NCBI GenBank assembly: GCA_030704615.1
Contig: CM060732.1
Coordinates: 11,224,001 to 11,284,000, forward strand
DNA from: Takakia lepidozioides
Taxonomy: Eukaryota > Streptophyta > Takakiopsida > Takakiales > Takakiaceae
Length of the DNA: 60,000 bases
Reading direction: 5' to 3'
The number at the start of each line of letters is the position of its first letter. The first letter of the stretch is position 1. Shown one piece after another: positions 43,672 to 53,482 of the stretch. The notes under the pieces were generated by a model. That model saw nothing but the letters and a program-made list of their open reading frames with translations. It had not been told where the DNA came from and made no database searches. Made by a program: the position numbers and the translations under genes.

Positions 43672-44860
43672 CTAATGCCGGTCCATCTCGGGCAGACCCC
43701 CCTCCGGTATCTCATTTGAGACCATCTTCGATTGCGTCCCAGGTCCATAAACGACAAAGAACAGTCCAACCTTTTGTGGGCGATCGGCCCACAAACACAC
43801 TGGGACCATTTTGCAAAACCGACAAGCAAACATCTTCCCGCTGGGAGGGGCACATCTTATTTTGAAAGGGTTGTCTGAGATCCCCTCCCATTCCTTTTCA
43901 TTTGGTGAACCCGACATCCTCAAATGCTGGCAATCTGCATTTTCAAGCAAATGTCCAACACAAGCATATCTGCGAAATTTCAACCCATGAGAATTGCATA
44001 TATTCGAAGTCTTTGTTCGGACCAAGGATGCCCATCATGCTTCTTGTCCATGCCTTGCATGAGTCCTGCCAATCCTCCAGAAGAGGTCGGAGGTGGCAAT
44101 TCAAAAAGGATATGACCATCGAATTTTGCTGGAAGAAACTTCGCTCTTTCAATCTTTAGTGTTTCCCAGACAATGCCTCTCACATCAGTTCTAGTACCTG
44201 TTATCCCTCTAAGAGACCGCAACATCGGAATGACACTAGCAATCTCCTGAACATCTGGGTCGACTGAGTGTGGCTGGTTTGGAGGAGGAGGAATTTCGGA
44301 GATGTCGTCTCCATAACTATCAGACAACTCCACAAATGTGGTGGAGGTGGTGGGTTCTTCTGTTTTGATGGCAACAAGTTTTGGGCCTTGAGTCACCGAA
44401 GCAGCTATTCCGGGAGTCACAATAGAGTTTCCTGAGAGATGTCTTTGATCCCCATGAACTCAAAACTTTGTAGGTGGAACTCTCCACTCTCGCCGACCTT
44501 CAGATATATGTGGTTTATGAACCGTTGTGCCCTCGACCTTGCCCGTAACATTGTACAATTCTCTCACCACATGAATAGTCCCTGGTTCGTAGCGGAAGGT
44601 TACGCATATCAAGTCCTCTTCCATAGTTCAGCCAGCCCATTGTCATCCGCCACGGCGCTAAGGTACTCCGCCTGTGCGTTGGAGTAGAAAATTGCGACAT
44701 CCGAGGTGCCAGACATTGCGCACATGACGAGGTATTGTGGGTCAGTGGAGAACACGGGCAAAGTGCTAATCAGGATTCCAAACCCGAGACTCCCCTTCAG
44801 TGATGGCACATGCCGAAGGTGTTCCTGATCCGTCTCCACGTGCGTGTCATTGAGTGGCAA
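43672..44860 (-). pseudogene. Inverted partial copy of the second-family MULE gene (N-terminal half)
   Basis: The minus strand repeats the N-terminal landmarks of the 35.3-kb gene. These are GTIHVVRELYNVTGKVEG, IVTPGIAASV, FVELSDSYGDDISEIPP, HILFELPPPTSSGG then GMDKKHDGHP, and the zinc-cluster part RTKTSNICNSHGLKFRRYAC then MFACRFCKMVPVCLW. A TGA and a frameshift after HDGHP interrupt it, and it stops near 43672 before the catalytic domain. The two copies differ at many residues, so they are separate insertions of one family. Confidence 0.8.
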
Positions 44861-45507
44861 CCATGCACTCCCTATACACTGCCAGTCTAATCTTCCGTTA
44901 GTTGCAGAATCCCCAGAAGCCCCAAACCATTATGTCGGAAATGGATTTGCAGCGGATAATGGCGGAGCACCCAAAAGATGGAATCCAATGTCTAACGAAT
45001 GCCAGTGACAGTCAGGATCCACATGTCAGGGCCGCCATTTTGAATCCTACATACGCGAATCTGACAGTGGATGTACAGAGGTGGGGACAAATGTCCAATC
45101 CGACGCCATGCAGGCACGCCACCAATACGCCCCCCTTACTGCTCCGCTGCAAAACATAAACGCACATGGAACGCACCAAAAATCCGTTAAGTCACCGGCA
45201 ATTCCAGCCATTGATACGCAGAAAGAAACCCTAAGAGAAGTGCAATCGCGTCATCCACTGACGGGATGTCTTCCTAACCGCTTGCCCCGCCACTTCCTTT
45301 CTCTCACTCGTCACACTGGAGCCTCTCAAGAACGACAACGTTTCTGCAAAGAAGAGAGCCAGGCAAAAATCCCTATACTTCACGTCTGCGAGACAGAGGC
45401 AAAAAGCGAGAGAGAGGATGAAGAACGCGAGAAGGGCCCTACATCTTGGAGAGGGAGAGAGCGAGGGTGAAGTTGAGTTTTGTGAGAGCACGCATGGGTA
45501 GGGGCTC
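44861..45507. other. Spacer; no gene recognised
   Basis: Nothing diagnostic. It precedes the first visible exon of the plus-strand methylase-family copy and may contain its promoter. A GA-rich stretch lies at about 45400-45470. Confidence 0.4.
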
Positions 45508-47942
45508 ATTTCAGACACAGTACTTGAAGAGCTTCTTCAGAGGCCACTATTGCGTGAGTTACCCACACTGGTAGAGGGTTTGGGGTTGAGTATGCAAGCC
45601 ATGCAGGAGGGTTCAGACGTTTCGCCTGCGGAGGTGCAGTCAAGTGAGCATGGTGCGCCGAGGGTTCTCAAAACTGTGGGAGGGGCACCAAGCGTAGAGG
45701 CTTCTTTGCACTCGTTGAAGGACAAGAGTCGAGCGCAAGGGAGCATGCGCGGAGGAGATTTTGGCACATCCAGCGGAGGCCAGAAGCCAGCACATGTGAG
45801 TTGCACGGTACGGTGCATTCTTTGTTTTGTGGAACATTACAGAATCGGAAATGGGGAGGCAGTTTTAAGGTGTCATTGGCGACACCGTAATAAGAGCTCT
45901 CATCTTCCCCACCATTACGTTGTTGATGGTGCCCATCAAATGCACATGATGTGTCCCGACATGTAAGTAGTCTTCAAGCAATTTCTTAGTGTAGCAGTTG
46001 AAGTTGTTTGGGATTCTAAGCATGGTGGTGAGTGGGGCCACAGAGGCCAAAATTAAGGTGGCATCAACGCCACCTTAATCTGCCTCCTCAGAAGGACATG
46101 TGACAATGATGCAAGAGTTTCAACGGAGGCACGAACTGGCCCGGACTGCAGAAAATTCAGTCTGAGGAGAGCTAGATTAAGATGTCGTTGATGACATCTT
46201 AAATTGATCCAGAAACTTATGCTGAAGGGTATGACATTTTGTAGAGAAAACACAAAAAGACGGGGGAGAGGGAGTTCCCCAGTGAGCAAGAGGGAGGCGA
46301 GAGGATGGAAACGATACAGGAGGAGGAGGTTGCCGTGCAAGAGGAGGAGGTGCGGATTCAGGACAAGAATCAGCTGGATGTGGCTATTGTAGACATTCCA
46401 GCAAACCCAGAGGTTCCTTTGCGAACCATTCAGGAGAAGAAACAAACACAATGAAGCATGCGAGCAGCACAGACGGGGTCTTCAAGCGGTGCAAAAAAGC
46501 CCCCACAGGCAAGTTCAAGTGCCATAGTTTTTTGTTTTTGCACTGGAATGCATGATGAGAGGCCCTACATTAAGGTATCGTCAACGACCTCTTAATCACC
46601 AACTCTTGGCATCCCTTACATCCCTTACATGTCCTACGATGGTTCTTTACAGTAGGAAAAGACATTTTGTTGCGGATTGTGTTCATGGAAGCCTAGCAAG
46701 ATTAAGGTGTCGTCAACGACACCTTAATGTGGCCCTGAATCTTATGCACTTGGAGTTGGATCTGTCTAGAGAAAGAGGAAGAAGGCTGGGGAAAACCAAC
46801 CTCCAGAGCAAACAGTTGACCAGGAAGGGGGGCCTCAAGACGTGGATGAGAACTATGAAGATAAAGTTCATTCCATGATGCACACATCAAAGGTGAACTC
46901 CAGAAAGGTCATCAACTCCATGGAAGTTCCATAGGGTACTCTTTCCATTCCGCTGTGCGGGATGATTTCGATGCCTGCAGTTCGCCCTGCCCTCCATCAT
47001 GATACTAAGAAGCTGTAAGGAGATTTTATCCACGGCTACTTGAAGGTTTTGGCGGTTTTCTACATATCTATCACATACATTAAGGGAGAAAAGCAGTTGG
47101 TGGATGACACTGTGGTTGCGGGATGCGGCCCATGCTGGAGAGAAGTGAACACAGAGTTTGAGGCAGATCTTGCCAGAAACCCAAGTCACCTTCAGTAAAA
47201 AAATGATACTTGGTACACCCTAACGAGGGGGGCATCCCTGGACTACTTATACGCGATAAGTGCACCTCCTGGTTAGATCTCCATGGTTTTCAATACTCAC
47301 TGTCAATGTACACATCCATCTAATGCTAATATGAATGGATTGTTTTCTTGTGGCAGCAAGAAATTGCCGAAGCTGGTGAGCGAGCCAAACAGAGTATTAT
47401 GCAACTACTGATGAAGAAGAAAGGACAGCCAAAGGGGTGGAGACCAAAATCAAGGCAGAGATGACCAGCTGCAGGAGCTCCTCAAGAGTGGGTTCGACAA
47501 ACAAATAAGGATTGCTGACCCTGGACTGGGAAAGGGGTTTTTGGTGCAGGTGAGAATCCATTGGAACAAGCCCACCAAACCAGGGATGACGCAGGAAAAG
47601 CTCCATCATCTCTCCATCTCTATGGTAGATCTAGCCCAAGAACTGAGGTGGCTGGAGATTTGGAATTCCAATCCCATTATCCGGGACACAAACAACTTTC
47701 CCAAGGCAGAACAGGATCCCGTTACAGGGGTGGTGAAACCAGTGAGCGACCAGGCTTTCGATACTTGGTTGCACAAAGCGACATTCTGGAGCCAGGTAAT
47801 ATTGTCTTGTATTTTCGCAATTGTGAAGTATGAGGCCATGTTAGTTTCCAATCCGACACTGAGTATGTAATGGCTTTTTTGCAGCTAGAGAAGCAGACAA
47901 TAGATACATTTGAGAAGTCCCTCTTGGACTACAAGATCACAA
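45508..47942 (+). pseudogene. Plus-strand truncated copy of the methylase-family TE gene
   Basis: A likely first exon (45508 to about 45797, DTVLEELLQRPLLRELPTLV) ends at a GTGAGT donor. Acidic/basic exon pieces follow at 46282-46454 and about 46757-46920. The segment 46998-47192 (GDFIHGYLKVLAVFYISITY) matches exon 1 of the minus-strand gene, after an in-frame TAA. Exon 47357-47795 matches its exon 3: IRIADPGLGKGFLVQ and LRWLEIWNSNPIIRDTNNFP against LRIVDPGLGSEFLQQ and IRWLEIWNSDQTVKDLNQFP. It has frameshifts near 47390 and 47465. Exon 47885-47942 starts LEKQTIDTFEKSLLDYKI and is cut off at 47943 by a CACTACAACAG terminus. The methylase-like part is therefore missing. Confidence 0.75.
45863..46728. 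repeat. Five copies of a 28-bp palindrome, ATTAAGGTGTCGTCAACGAC-type
   Basis: Near-perfect palindromes occur at 45863-45892, 46052-46079, 46176-46204, 46569-46596 and 46701-46728. The best copy reads ATTAAGGTGTCGT, CA, ACGACACCTTAAT. Arms vary together in some copies (GGTGGCATCAACGCCACC). They sit in non-coding gaps of the plus-strand gene copy. The core GTCGTCAACGAC is shared with the repeats in the minus-strand copy. Confidence 0.85.
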
Positions 47943-48075
47943 CACTACAACAGATCCCAGCTTTTACGTCTGCTATTTTTCAGTCGTATCAGCCTTTATG
48001 ACGGGGGTTGCTACACCGTGAGCTTGGAGGCGTGAGCCTGTGAGCCCAGCATAGGCTCACGCCACGTCATTTATG
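47943..48075 (+). mobile_element. CACTACAACAG terminus inserted in the methylase-family copy
   Basis: From 47943 the sequence CACTACAACAGAT then TTTTACG and CTATTTTTCAGTC parallels 23579 onward (CACTACAACAGATGAGCGTTTTTA, CTATTTTTTCAGTC). It begins exactly where similarity to the minus-strand gene ends. It then contains GGCTCACGCCACGTCA, as at 39326. Spacer without genes follows to about 48480. Confidence 0.6.
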
Positions 48076-48489
48076 AATTCCGAACTTACAGGGCGTATTT
48101 CCGCGGGAGGCGTCTATAGCCGCGGATTGACTTACCCTTTTCAGTCATTGCAGATAACGTCTTTTACATCCATCCCACCCCCGGCCCTCGTGTCATAAAC
48201 AACGATTTGATTAGTGTTCAATTGCCGAAGTGAGAGAGAATGAGGGTGCTGGTTACATGAAGCTTTCTTACCAGTCCAAACGTAGTAGCAGCTTACAGTG
48301 CAGATCCCCAGACCCAAAAGCTAGTGGAGTGGAGTTGAGGCTTGGACACGTGAAAATCGCCCACATGGAATAGTGTAATTTCTACGAGATGGCTAGGATG
48401 AATCAATGTATGCGGTTTGACTTGACACAAGCGAATGCACTTTTGGCAGGTTCCCCGCAGATGCCTGAAAAGTAGTTTGTGGCACCCAC

Positions 48490-48790
48490 ACACGTTTTTT
48501 TTTTTTTGTTTTGTTCCCACGAAGATGCCCTGAAAGTAGTGTGCGGCACAGCACAATCCTTTCGGGGCATCTGCGGTGCACGTTTTCTCTGCAACTGCCC
48601 ACCCCACACACTTTTTCTTTTTCTTTTTCGTTCCCATGCAGATGCCCTGAAAACAGTGTGCGGCACCGCACACTGTTTCCAAGGCTTCTACGGAGCACGT
48701 TTACTGTGCAGATGGTCATCCCACAAGAGTTTTTTTTTTCGTTTTTTTTCGTTTTTTTGGAAAACAATGTGCAGCACCGCACACTTAATG
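48490..48790. repeat. Tandem repeat of about 115 bp, three units
   Basis: Each unit has a long T-rich stretch, CCCTGAAA(A/G)(C/T)AGTGTGCGGCA and a GCACGTTT(A/T)CT(C/G)TGCA part. The GTGCGGCAC core recurs near 48540, 48657 and 48770. GTGTGCGGCACCGCACAC at 48656-48673 is palindromic except for its central CA. ORFs across it are artefacts. Confidence 0.75.
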
Positions 48791-48939
48791 TAGAGGATAA
48801 AGGCACAGCTTGATAATCTGTGCAGCAGGGAAAGCGGTGCCACCATCTTCTTGGTAATGATCGATTTCTGGAGGATATGCTTACAGGGAGATCGGCGTGG
48901 CATACGATGGAGCAATCAGTTAATAGGCGGTGCCGTCGC

Positions 48940-51900
48940 TGCTATGGTGAATGGGTAGCTTAGGGCTTGCTGGAGGATAATCGTGTAGGGAACAACTAGG
49001 TAATTTGTGTTCAAGCCAGGTGAAGGGAGGCGTGAAGTGCCATTGCTTCGGCATAAACAGGAAGCAGAAAATTGGAAAGGGGGCTGTCAAAAACAGACTC
49101 GCCACAAATGACCGTATCTCATGAAGATCCACCGCTGCCTTTCCTGAAAGACAGCCTGAAAAAGTTATTACTATAACTTTGATGTTATTGAGAATTGAGT
49201 ATGGCTCCCAAAGAGGGTTTAGCACTTACTCACATGAAAAGTCGTTGTCGACCTGCTTATCTTCGGGATCGTCATCATTTCGAATTTGAATCCGATCAGT
49301 CTGTGTGCCTGAAGTGGAGCCAGACAAAAGGGGGAGGAGCACTGTGTTGTAGAGGTCAGAATCACCCTCCATGCCAAAAAGGCTTCTTCCGCCTGCCTTG
49401 CATGCATGGTAAGTTGCTCCTGCACCAGACAGGAGGACATGAACAGTTTGGTGGGGGGGATTTAAGCAGATGAAACTGTTGAAAGAAAACCAATTCGGAA
49501 GGGAAAGAACGAACCTGTGGACACAGAAAGATCGACCACCCGTGCAGAGCGGTGGCTGCATGACTCCAGCAGTATTTGCATGAACGCTGGGGACTTTTCC
49601 TTTGCACCTCTCCAGGGAGTGCCATCTGGTCTCTTTAGAGTCTGACTGGACTGCATGAAGTTGTACAAAATGTCATCGACATGGGCTCATAGGGGGGGTT
49701 GACGAAACAACCCTGGTCAGAAATCTCAAAGCTGCGGATGGAGGATGGTATCTTTGAGGTGCGAATCCTCCGCAGGCAGATCGCCTCGAACATCCTCGTC
49801 TGCCAAAGATAGCAGGTTAGTGTGGTAAACACAATCTATAGTGGAAGTGTGTACATCGGCTATTCAGAACTCAGACACAAAAAAATCATTTTTATCACGA
49901 ATCGGTGATAATCGGTGTCGATCATAACAGATTCTACTAGAGTGGAGCTGCAGAGAACATTGAAACTCATCATGAAAGCACAAGCAGAAGGGAGACGGCA
50001 TACCAGCTGACCAGGGAAACCCCTTTCACAAGGTAGAGGCTGTTCACACAATTCCATGTGCGCAAAACTTCAAACCCTGAAGACTTGAGGTATGATGCCA
50101 ATGCTCGACGACTATCATTGTCACATGACTGAAAAAGCAGAAGTGTCCCTGCATTAGAGAGGAAGTTATTACAAAACCCGAACACCCAACTCCAGTAGTT
50201 GTCCTCAAATTTGTTCCAGCCTGGCGTCTTGCCCTTTGGAAGAACTTATGGCACAGTCTGGCCATCCGGGATGTCGAGAATGACAATGTCGGCCGCATAA
50301 GTTTTCTGCACACCGCACACGAAGGTGGGACCTGTGCTCACCTGCAACAGACATGTTTTTTATAAGAACGATGGCAAGAATGTTTTCAAAGAACGAGACT
50401 GAAATACTGCCAACGAAACTTTCAGAGAAAAAGGAAAGAAACTGGAATTCTCACCAGATTGAGGAATGAGATTATATTGTCCCAGGTAGGCGAAGGCACC
50501 CCAGTGTATCCTCTTTTTCGACTCTACATCATCGCCAGCCAACCCTCATTAACAATTTTCATCTCTCCTGCCGAATCAGAACGGGAAGGGTGTGGCTTGG
50601 CATCGAACACGCACTGAACAGTGCAGGTATATCTTCCAGCAGTAAAGTCCTGCCCACTCTCCATCTCCTTTTCTTTCTCCTTCCCCTTGTCCTTTTCCTT
50701 CTCTTTGGACTTGTCTTTGTCCTTTGGCTTTGCTGGTGAGATGGCTATGACATCAACAGCCTTGTCTTTTGGTTTGCGGCCCGCCTTCTTTCCCTTCTGC
50801 GGCGTTCCCTGAGCATCAGGCTCCTTGGCAGCCAATGTTGCTATGTTTCGTTGGTACTCTTTGTCAGTCAAAGGCGCCAGCATCTCAGCGTTATTGTTCA
50901 AGTATTTCATATGCTGTTCTTGAAAGGTCGTGTGCTCCGGTGGGCAGTCAAGGTACCACCCACAGTCTCTGAAGTGAGAAGGACTCCAGTCCTTCAATAT
51001 CCCTGCAGTATACATGGTTGGATCGTTTGCAGGGTCCGACCACATGTCAAGATAGTCTGGAATTCCGCTCAGGTGATTTCCTTCCATAAGCACATATTTC
51101 GTGTACCTGGAAAAAAGGAGATAAATCCCAACCCACAAAAGCGCTCAGTGAGTAAGATGCAAGTAGAACAGAATGAAAAAAAACATAGATTGAAATGGCT
51201 CTGAGAACTGCTCCAAGGACCTTTCAGGACACAGACATAGAAGTGAATGTCGTCAACGACATTCACTTTGGATTTGTGAATACACTCCTAATCAAGCCTA
51301 ATTATTCCTCAAATGAAGCAACATCAAAGGATGGAAATCATAAACTCGAGTAAGGAACCCTCCCGGAAAACTCAATGCACATTTATAACGAACATATCAC
51401 TGAGGACCTCACAACAACACTGTATGTGAATGACGTCAACGCCATTCACAAAAATACCAACAAGGAACCAATTACTTAGCTCCCAATCCATGTAAATTCA
51501 AATTGTCGCTGGTGAATAATACAGACACAGAAGTGAATGTCGTCAACGACATTCACTTTGGATTTCTCATAACAGAGCTTATCAAGCCTCCAGATTCTTC
51601 GCAAGAGGCAAAAACAATGCAGAACAACTAAATGTCTGCATTGACATTCAGCAAAATGAAGTGAGGAACCCTCACTGTAACCTCTATGGACATTACAAAA
51701 ATTTACATAACTCTGAGGACCTCTCAACAACTCCGGATGTGAATGTCGTCAACGCCATTCAAGGACATTATCAATTCTAATCAGGGACACTATAATTACA
51801 CCCTTAGATCCTAACCAGGTGAATTCATATACTCGCTTAAGAATGACTCAGACAAAGAAGTGAATGTCGTCAACGACATTCAATCTGGATCTATGATTGC

Positions 51901-53448
51901 AATCCTTATGAAGCCACATTTTTTCCCAAAAAAAGCAGTAGAGTTTCAAGTATGACATTGCACCTGTACACAACTCGCATCATGGCCCACTCTCCTCCAA
52001 CCTGACTGTCAAAGTCGTTGGACCGTAAAATGTTACCATCTTTGGAGAACTCCCGGAAAAAACAGTATCTCTAGGTGAGACCTCTCCACTTCCTTATGTA
52101 TGCCTCCAATAACATTTGGGGAGGGGAAACAATCGAAATGTTCAGGTCCTTCAAAGTCTGATACAGCACAATGACGGCGCGCTTTTCGAGCTGCAAATTG
52201 TATATTTGTCAGAATTGCAAATAAGATACTCATCACATACTTGAAGAGAAGAAACAGCATGTTTGAATACACACCTGACTCCAAAATGTAGCCTTGTGGA
52301 GCCAGTTATCAAACACCAAATCACTGATTCCTTCCACCTTTGTGTCAGGCTGTATGGTGCTCTTTGGGAACTGATTCAAGTCCTTTACTGTTTGATCTGA
52401 GTTCCATATCTCCAGCCACCTTATTTTTGTTTGTGGGTCGACCATCGATATGGCCAGCTGGTGCAATTTCTCTTGCTGCATCTCCGGATGCACATGCTTG
52501 TCATAATGTGTTTTGATTTGCTGAAGGAACTCAGAACCAAGTCCAGGATCTACTATTCTAAGCTGCTTTCCGAAGGCGGACATCAATTTGGTTCTTCGCA
52601 TTTCAAACTCATTCTTTATTGCAGCTTCCACACCCTTTGATGTCCTTAGTTCCTCTGGTGTAGTGCGGTAATATTCGGATTTTCCCTTCTCAGCTGCCTC
52701 TGCCAGTTCTTGCTGCATTGATTCAAGTAGTGATTAACACCGAAGGGACTACAAACATGTATTCGAAAAGTAAATTGAGTACAGACTCGGGCTTACCGCA
52801 TACATGTACTCCAGAAACGCCTCTCGTGTCAAAGAATACCAAGTGCCTGCAGCTCTTCCTGTTTCGCGATATTGGGTGGGAGTACTGTCCAAAAATCATC
52901 CAGCTTCATCAGACCAATCCTCTGAATTCGGAATAGTGTGTGGACCAAGCTTGTTGTCACATGCGATTTCTCTGTCGATCTGCAAAAACATTGGAAACAT
53001 TGCATTCCTTAAACACTGTTTTTTGGGGATTAATAAGACACTACAGAGGGAATGAAATCTCCTGGATGACTTACTTGTTCACGTCGTGCATAGCTGTAAG
53101 AAGCCTAGCGATGTCGTTTCCAGGATCCAAAACCATTGCCTCCACAGCAACATGCTTGTCTTTGTCTTTCGCATGGTGTTTCTGAATGTATCCCATCCAT
53201 GCCAGCAATCGGTGGTTGCTGTCCCAGACGTAGAACATGTGGTTGCAGAATTGCTGGGTGTTCTTTCCCATCATGAGGCCCAGCTCGAACTCCTCATTGG
53301 CATCTTTCCAGCACTCATCCCAGTTATCACTGATCTCTGGAGACACTAATGTGCTTTTCCCATTTATATCCGTCAGTGACACATAAAAAACTTGTGCACC
53401 AAGTCTATATCCATGCACAAAATCACTCACCAATTTTGTTATGAAACT
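48940..53448 (-). pseudogene. Nine-exon TE gene with C-terminal beta-class DNA methylase-like domain
   Basis: GT-AG exons (minus): 53448-53075, 52979-52797, 52712-52275, 52190-51964, 51106-50455, 50341 to about 50003, 49799-49515, 49419 to about 49237, and 49156 to about 48940. The N-terminal 600 residues are of unknown family (for example IRWLEIWNSD, DNWLHKATFWSQ). A Lys/Glu-rich linker follows. Exon 6 has TYAADIVILDIPDGQTVP then WNKFEDNYWSWVFGF, like motif IV. Exons 7-8 splice to GAKEKSPAFMQILLES and VVDLSVSTGATYHACKAGGR then LFGMEGD, like motifs X, I and II. The IV-then-X-I-II order is that of beta-class N6-adenine/N4-cytosine methylases, which use AdoMet. The (D/N)PP(Y/W) tetrad is DIPD, so activity is doubtful. 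Stops at 52071-52073, 50524-50526, 50246-50248 and in exon 7, plus a frameshift in exon 2, make it a pseudogene. Confidence 0.72.
51243..51883. repeat. Intron tandem repeat with five GTGAATGTCGTCAACGACAT-type palindromes
   Basis: The 857-bp intron between exons 4 and 5 holds 24-bp palindromes at 51243-51266, 51426-51449, 51533-51556, 51739-51762 and 51860-51883. The consensus is GTGAATGTCGT, CA, ACGACATTCAC. They lie in a tandem unit of about 300 bp that also repeats TTTGGATTT...ATCAAGCCT and GAGGACCTC(A/T)CAACAA. The core equals that of the plus-strand copy's palindromes but the arms differ. Confidence 0.88.
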
Positions 53449-53482
53449 CTATTTTCTGTTTATATTTTTCCGCCCATAGGAG

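Noticed and set aside
48293-48813. Overlapping ORFs containing poly-Lys or poly-Phe
   Set aside because: They lie on the T-rich tandem repeat and follow its composition.
49680-49700. FVNPPYEP, resembling the NPPY motif IV of adenine methylases
   Set aside because: It is out of frame with the rest of exon 7, follows a run of seven C, and would put motif IV between VIII-like and X-like blocks. The IVILDIPD segment in exon 6 is the better positional match.
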